Source of the DNA: Rhizophagus sp. LPA8_4_AMF
Lineage: Eukaryota; Glomeromycota; Glomeromycetes; Glomerales; Glomeraceae
Assembly: GCA_021464525.1 (NCBI GenBank)
Contig: JADRCO010001009.1
Span: 1 to 23,610 of the forward strand
Reading direction: 5' to 3'
DNA length: 23,610 bases
Position numbers and translations under genes: made by a program. Shown here in pieces: positions 19,065 to 23,610 of the stretch. Numbering within the stretch: the stretch's first letter is position 1; each line of letters starts with the position of its first letter. Under the pieces are notes generated by a model. The model searched no databases. It had not been told where the DNA came from and saw only the letters and a list, made by a program, of their open reading frames with translations.

Positions 19065-21511
19065 TTAGCTACACATACTACATGTAATAACGCCGATAAA
19101 TTTTTGCCAAATTCCTCGTCTTCTATGGGAATTCGAATCCGCACCATTGTTCCCCTGAACGCCTGCGTTATTTCCACCATTACCACCATTCATACCGGCA
19201 CGGCCTGAGTATGGGTTATTCAAGTCATCTACTCCAGCATGCATATTTGTACTATTATGTTTTTTTCCTGTCCCTCTCTGTGCTTTTGTACTGGGATGAG
19301 GCAAGGCAGGTGATGGTGGAGTTTGATGGCTTCGGTTCATAGATGGACCACGGTGGAGTGATGAGCGCACAAGCCGTGGATCAGATGAGCCATGATGATG
19401 ATGAAGATGGGAAGATTGATGAATGCCAGCGTTCGAACTATATTGCTGAGAGGAGGTGCCGTGAAGTGCAAGGCGGGTGTTAGTCTCAACATTGTGTGTA
19501 TTGTCATCTTTCCGCTATCGATGTGTGTGGTTGCACAAACCAAAAAGCGATAAGATGATGGAAAGTTATAATAAGAAATCTGGAAGGACTATATTCCCAT
19601 CCATTTATCTCAACGATAAAAGTTTAAATAATTATGAAATACTTAAGTATTAAATAGAAATTCCTAGAAATAAAAAATCGTTCTTACCGAGCTTGCTTCC
19701 CAACCTTTACCACCGTTCAACAACATCCAATCGTACACCCCATCTTCTACTTCAGTCGAATTTTTCAATACTTTGGTAAAAAGTTCCCTCAGAAAATCAT
19801 AATCCGGATTTTCTTCAAACCCCAATTTACGAACATAATTGAGATAAATTCCAAATTCCTCTAAGAATGAAATAATTTTACAATTATAGATAATTTTAGA
19901 TTAGTAACATATATAAAATAGTAACATATATAAAATAGTAACATAGCGAGAAAAAGTTCTTCACTCACCTGGAAAACCTTCACATAAATCTTTAATCGGT
20001 GTTGATTGTTTCTTTTCACCGATTTTTTCATATTTTTGTTTATTGGTAGCTGCCTTCAGTCCTTGCCAAGGTAGTCCTCCTCTTAAAAAGTACATAAAGA
20101 CGTGGCCAAGAGCTTCTAAATCATCCCGTCTTGATTGTTCTGGTATATAAATACCAATTAATATTTAAAATAATAATGAAAACAAGATTTTAATATTTAC
20201 CTCTTCCCAAATGCGTATTAATACTCATATATCTGGCTGTGCCGCTTAAACTTTTCCTTTCTCGATATGGAATATGTTGTTTTGTTTTTGGATCACGATA
20301 TTGCTTTGCCATACCAAAGTCGACAACGTGAACTATATTTGCACTTTTCGTTCCTGGACGACCAATCAAAAAATTATCTGGTTTAATATCTCGGTAGATA
20401 AGATTCTTTTCGTGAATGGTTTGCACTCGTGTGAGCTAATAATAATTATAAGTAAATATTTATAAACAATGATAAATAATAATAGTAGTAATAATGTGGA
20501 TCTGCTTAAATATAATAATAATAAATTCATTTACGTACCATTTGCTTGGCTACCATTACAACTGTCTTAGTACTGAATTTTCTACCACACATATCAAATA
20601 AATCTTCTAGACTAGGGCCAAGAAGGTCAATTACCAGTATATTATGTAAACCCTCTTGACCAAAATAATATACGCTAGGTATACCCGCTTTGAAGGGGTA
20701 ATTTTATAATATTAATAAGAAATTCTCTAATATTCATTCAAAAAAAAAACCAATTGTAGGAAGTGCAATGCATACCTGATCCAGCTAAAATTTTGTATGT
20801 ACGATATTCATCTCGAAGTTGAGGTGCATCACTTTTTCGTGGTTCCTGAATAAAATTAATTTGAAATCTAATCAATAAATTACTTTCCATTCAATTATAG
20901 TTGAATATAAAAAACATTTTTGTATAACTTACGAATTTTATAGCAACTTGTTGATTATTTAACAAATTTGTTCCTGAATAATAAAATGAACAAAATAAGT
21001 AAGAATAATAAAATATGATATAATGATAAGTAAAATAAAGTTTACAATAATTCTTAATTATTGTTGCGAAAATGGGGAGATTGATCAAACGGATAATATT
21101 TATAAATGACGATATGTGTTGAGTTATTATTCATTTCATCATTACAATTTCATTGCTTGTATTCAATTGAACAAAATACTAATAGATTTTCCAAAACTAT
21201 ATTTTTTTCAAATAAAAAGAATTCCCGGCATTATTTTATTTAGGAACTATTTGGAGCTTTCAATATTAATAAAGATTCTCCCTATAAGGGCATCCAAGCT
21301 CCGAAGAAAATACATTAAAGAAAATGGCCGAGACAATACTATTGAAAAATCAAAATAAAAATAAAAAAATACCTTCAAAGATGACACCAAAGCTCCCCTC
21401 TCCGATTTTTTTTCCAACTCTATAGTGCACACCCACAACATTTGACGAGTGTAGACTATGTGAACTATTAGCCATACTATTTGACATATGGTGGTGATGA
21501 TTCGCTGCCAT
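19065..21511 (-). CDS. CKI1: Casein kinase 1, Yck/Cki1 type
   Basis: Ser/Thr kinase. Eight exons: 21373-21511, 20933-20973, 20776-20845, 20539-20687, 20201-20435, 19969-20139, 19688-19860, 19065-19514; joined 1428 nt, 475 aa. The Gly loop IGEGSFG is at 37-43, the ATP lysine is Lys59 (VAIKFEPRKS), the catalytic loop YRDIKPDN has Asp149, and DFG is at 172-174. CK1 hallmarks include [34 protein letters not shown] (the CK1 form of the APE region) and GLPWQGLKA. The N-terminus has a His/Ser/Asn-rich stretch. The tail (327-475) is Gln/His/Ser/Gly/Asn-rich and disordered and ends with a basic SHRRRG and a hydrophobic end carrying two cysteines (TCSMCS). Yeast Yck1/2 are held at the plasma membrane by a palmitoylated terminal Cys pair; the tail here could serve similarly but is not a CC end. 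Intron 1 is long (399 nt); the last is 173 nt. Confidence 0.95.
19903..19945. repeat. 17-bp tandem repeat, 2.5 copies, in a CK1 intron
   Basis: AGTAACATATATAAAAT is repeated at 19903 and 19920, with a 9-base partial copy at 19937. It lies in the 108-nt intron between exons 6 and 7 of the casein kinase gene. Confidence 0.9.
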
Positions 21512-22801
21512 AGATTTAGTTTTTTTTACTCGCTGATAACAAAAAATTTCTCAAGTGTAAATTGGTTTTTGTTTTCTTGTCAATACCTAAGCAAGTCTTA
21601 AGTTATTAGGTAACTAAAGATTAAAATCAACCCGACTTTAAATTTGCAAAAGAAGGAGCGAAGGCCTAATAAAGATTTCGGAAAGAGGCAAGAGTTTTTC
21701 TAATTACAAAACAAAAAAAAAGAGGGGAAATAACACGGATTTATGGCGTCTTTTTTTTATATATATTAATCTATTTTGTCATTAAAGTGTACTCAAAAAT
21801 CTTTTGGGCACAGCAACACCTATCATCCTACAGGGAGTAATGAAGTTTTATAAACTGCAGATAACTGTGGTGATACTATAATAGTATAAAATTTATTTGT
21901 CGCATATTTTATTTTTAGATTATGATTTTTTTTAAAAAAAAAAATCTATCTAAATTATATATATATATAAGATTTAATTAAGAAATAGTAATAATTTATA
22001 TCTGAAAAACATCTAGATTCTCTTTACTTTTAAAAAAATTTTTGGAACCTTAAAAATTCTAAATAACTTAAATAAATAAATAAATATCAAGTATATCTGA
22101 TATAACTGTTAATATATTTTTAATAATACAAATATATTAAATATATTAAATCTGCATTAAATATTTTACTTGCATATAATATTAGTAAAACTTTTACAAA
22201 ATAAAATATATTTTCAAAGAAAAAAAAATTTAATTGTTAAACTTGAAAACACTAAGCTTTTAAATTAATAAAAAAAAATCATTATATTAAAATTCATAAT
22301 ATAAATATAAAATTATAATGTTTTTATAACCCTTTTATATTAAAGTTTACAAATTTATTTTGCTAATAAAATTATAAATATTATATAGAAATATAAACTA
22401 TAAATTAAAAATTATTAAATTTGCAATTTTAATATTTTTAAATTTACAATTCATGAATTTATTAGTTATATGGAATTATAGAAGTATCTGTTATTTATAT
22501 AGCTAATTTATTAAAACTCTGAACCAGTCCTCTATCCAAAAGATTACTCCTATTATATATTCTTCAGGATTCAGACTTTAGCTAGTATACTGGAGTATTT
22601 TGAAAACTGAATAAAAAAAGAATTGGCAAACTTTCAAGACAAACCATATAAAAAATATGCAGATAAAATTCTTACATATGAAGTAATAAGAATAATTTTT
22701 TATTCTAGAAGTTAGTAGAGAGCCAGGGGATGCACAAGTTATAAAATGATCATAAAAAACTATAAAATATTTTATATACTTGTTTGACAATATGTTGAGA
22801 A
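21512..22801. other. CK1 upstream region and AT-rich gene-poor DNA
   Basis: The first 300 bases must hold the CK1 promoter and leader. A TTATCAG at about 21533-21540 (minus strand) with a possible GTATTG donor near 21583-21588 would fit a 5' leader intron, but this is unproven. From 21900 to 22500 the sequence is almost pure A/T with a TATA repeat (21957-21969) and an AAAT repeat (about 22068-22085). No intact gene is visible; a possible coding relic is listed separately. Confidence 0.5.
22611..22746 (+). pseudogene. Possible broken relic of a coding sequence (unidentified)
   Basis: On + a frame from 22611 to a TAG at 22713 reads as ordinary protein (KKELANFQDKPYKKYADKIL...). A second frame, shifted by one base across a T run at 22695-22701, continues as LEVSREPGDAQVIK before a TGA. 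The composition is less AT-biased than the flanks. The pattern fits a decayed gene or transposon-derived protein with a frameshift. I do not recognise the family, and chance cannot be excluded. Confidence 0.25.
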
Positions 22802-23145
22802 AGCTTAATTCTGTTTTTATGAATGATTGCAATGGAATTTTCTTATAGATGGGACAAGTCTCCTGTTAATAATAAAACTCTGTTTTTGTGAATAATTGCA
22901 ATGGAATTTCTTGTAAACAGGATAAATCTTCTGTTAGTAATAAAACTCTATTTCTGTAAATGATTGCAATGAAATTTTCTTGTAGATAGGACAAGTCTTC
23001 TGTTAATAATAAAGCTCTGTTTTTGTGAATGATTGCAATGGAATTTTCTTGTAGATAGGATAAGTCTTCTATTAGTAATAAAGCTCTATTTCTATGAATA
23101 ATTGCAATGGAATTTTCTTGTAGACAGAACAAGTTTTCTATTTAT
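22802..23145. repeat. 69-bp minisatellite, five tandem copies
   Basis: Units begin near 22802, 22871, 22939, 23008 and 23077; lengths are 69, 68, 69, 69 and 69. The shared core includes AATAAAGCTCT, GATTGCAATGGAATTTTCTT and GTAGATAGGACAAGTCTTCT. Copies differ at about 10-15% of sites by eye, so the array is not new. A sixth copy decays after about 23155. On the minus strand the 69-bp unit gives a 23-residue repeat (LQENSIAIIHKNRALLLTED...) that stays open through three copies and shifts at the 68-bp copy. Confidence 0.9.
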
Positions 23146-23610
23146 AATAAAGTTCTATATAAACTAGTTTAATCAAATCAGAAGTTAGCTTAACTTAGCT
23201 TGGAAAAAAAATTCTGGATTAAGCCAAGCTGGCTCAAGCTTTACACATTTTTACAAAAATTAAAAAAAGAATATTAGAAATGTTCTTATTTTTTAAAATA
23301 TTAAAACAAATTCTCCTACTCCTCCTTAATTACTCTAGAGTTCATACCAAAAGATGCATTCTTACAAAAATAAAAAAAGAATATTAAAAATATTCTTATT
23401 TATTACCATTTTCGAAATTACTGACAATTTCCGATTTTACACAGTAATAGTGCAGATCATGTGTAATTTTCATGTCGAAAATTTGAATACAAAATTTACA
23501 TGAATTTTTATTATATTTTCATCAGATTTTTTTTAAAAAACAATAAATTCAATATTTTAGAAGCATTTTGCCAAAATATTGGTAAATACTTTATATAAAA
23601 AAATTGTATT
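23146..23610. other. AT-rich repeat-bearing DNA to the window end
   Basis: No gene is seen. It contains an imperfect direct repeat with hairpins (listed separately), a TTAGCTTGG/CCAAGCT inverted pair at about 23196-23230, and at 23570-23585 a palindromic CCAAAATATTGG. These could be edges of a mobile element reaching beyond the window, but no element ends can be set. Confidence 0.4.
23251..23401. repeat. Pair of 41-bp direct repeats, each containing a hairpin
   Basis: Copy A (23251-23291) and copy B (23362-23401) share TTACAAAAA, an A run, and an AAGAATATT...TTCTTATTT core. In copy B the core is a perfect 9-bp inverted repeat, AAGAATATT-AAA-AATATTCTT (23377-23397). In copy A the same stem carries two changes (23267-23287). 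Confidence 0.7.

Noticed and set aside
19337-19543. 68-aa minus-strand frame
   Set aside because: Out of frame with CK1 exon 8; the exon-7 junction selects the Gln/His/Ser-rich frame instead.
21116-21358. 80-aa plus-strand frame opposite CK1
   Set aside because: Lies in CK1 intron 1 with no family resemblance; probably chance, although the intron is unusually long.
22802-23145. CRISPR array
   Set aside because: The 69-bp units are contiguous and degenerate, without unique spacers, and the genome is eukaryotic.

Overview
The window is a gene-dense stretch of a nuclear genome from an AT-rich, intron-rich fungus. Base composition (long A/T runs, TTA/AAT-rich codons), short introns of about 60-140 nt, and the protein set (Spt16, Yck/Cki1-type casein kinase 1, Atg22, F-box/LRR, a Topors-like RING protein) fit an early-diverging fungus, most likely an arbuscular mycorrhizal species of the Rhizophagus/Glomeromycotina type. 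That assignment rests on overall character, not on a database match.

Layout from left to right: low-complexity intergenic DNA (1-832); an intronless F-box/LRR gene on + (833-2491); SPT16 on - in 24 coding exons (2973-8060); a divergent promoter; a + gene with twelve CCHC zinc knuckles in 17 exons, several of them microexons (8384-10534); NTF2 on - in 4 exons (10895-11547); cyanase on - in 8 exons (11785-12812); a short divergent promoter; a single-chain iron-sulfur L-serine dehydratase on + in 8 exons (12963-15141); an intronless Atg22-like vacuolar transporter on + (15250-16932), whose stop codon overlaps that of an intronless RING-finger gene on - (16929-17849); a 1.2-kb stretch without a recognisable gene; casein kinase 1 on - in 8 exons (19065-21511); and about 2 kb of gene-poor DNA holding a 69-bp minisatellite and a probable relic of coding sequence.

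For the multi-exon genes I rebuilt splicing by hand, requiring GT/AG sites, reading-frame continuity and family-consistent protein. The models give 1038 aa (SPT16), 295 aa (zinc knuckle), 122 aa (NTF2), 157 aa (cyanase), about 568 aa (serine dehydratase) and 475 aa (CK1). Each multi-exon reading frame closes exactly.

The genes do not form one pathway. Two local arrangements suggest a link: cyanase and serine dehydratase, both ammonia-releasing enzymes, fire away from each other from a 150-bp promoter; and the Atg22 and RING genes share their stop codons. The most unusual object is the zinc-knuckle gene. In three of its knuckles the residues Cys-Gly-Lys/Gln sit alone on a 9-nt phase-0 microexon, so skipping it would remove a zinc ligand without changing the frame. 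I found no CRISPR array, rRNA, tRNA or intact transposon.
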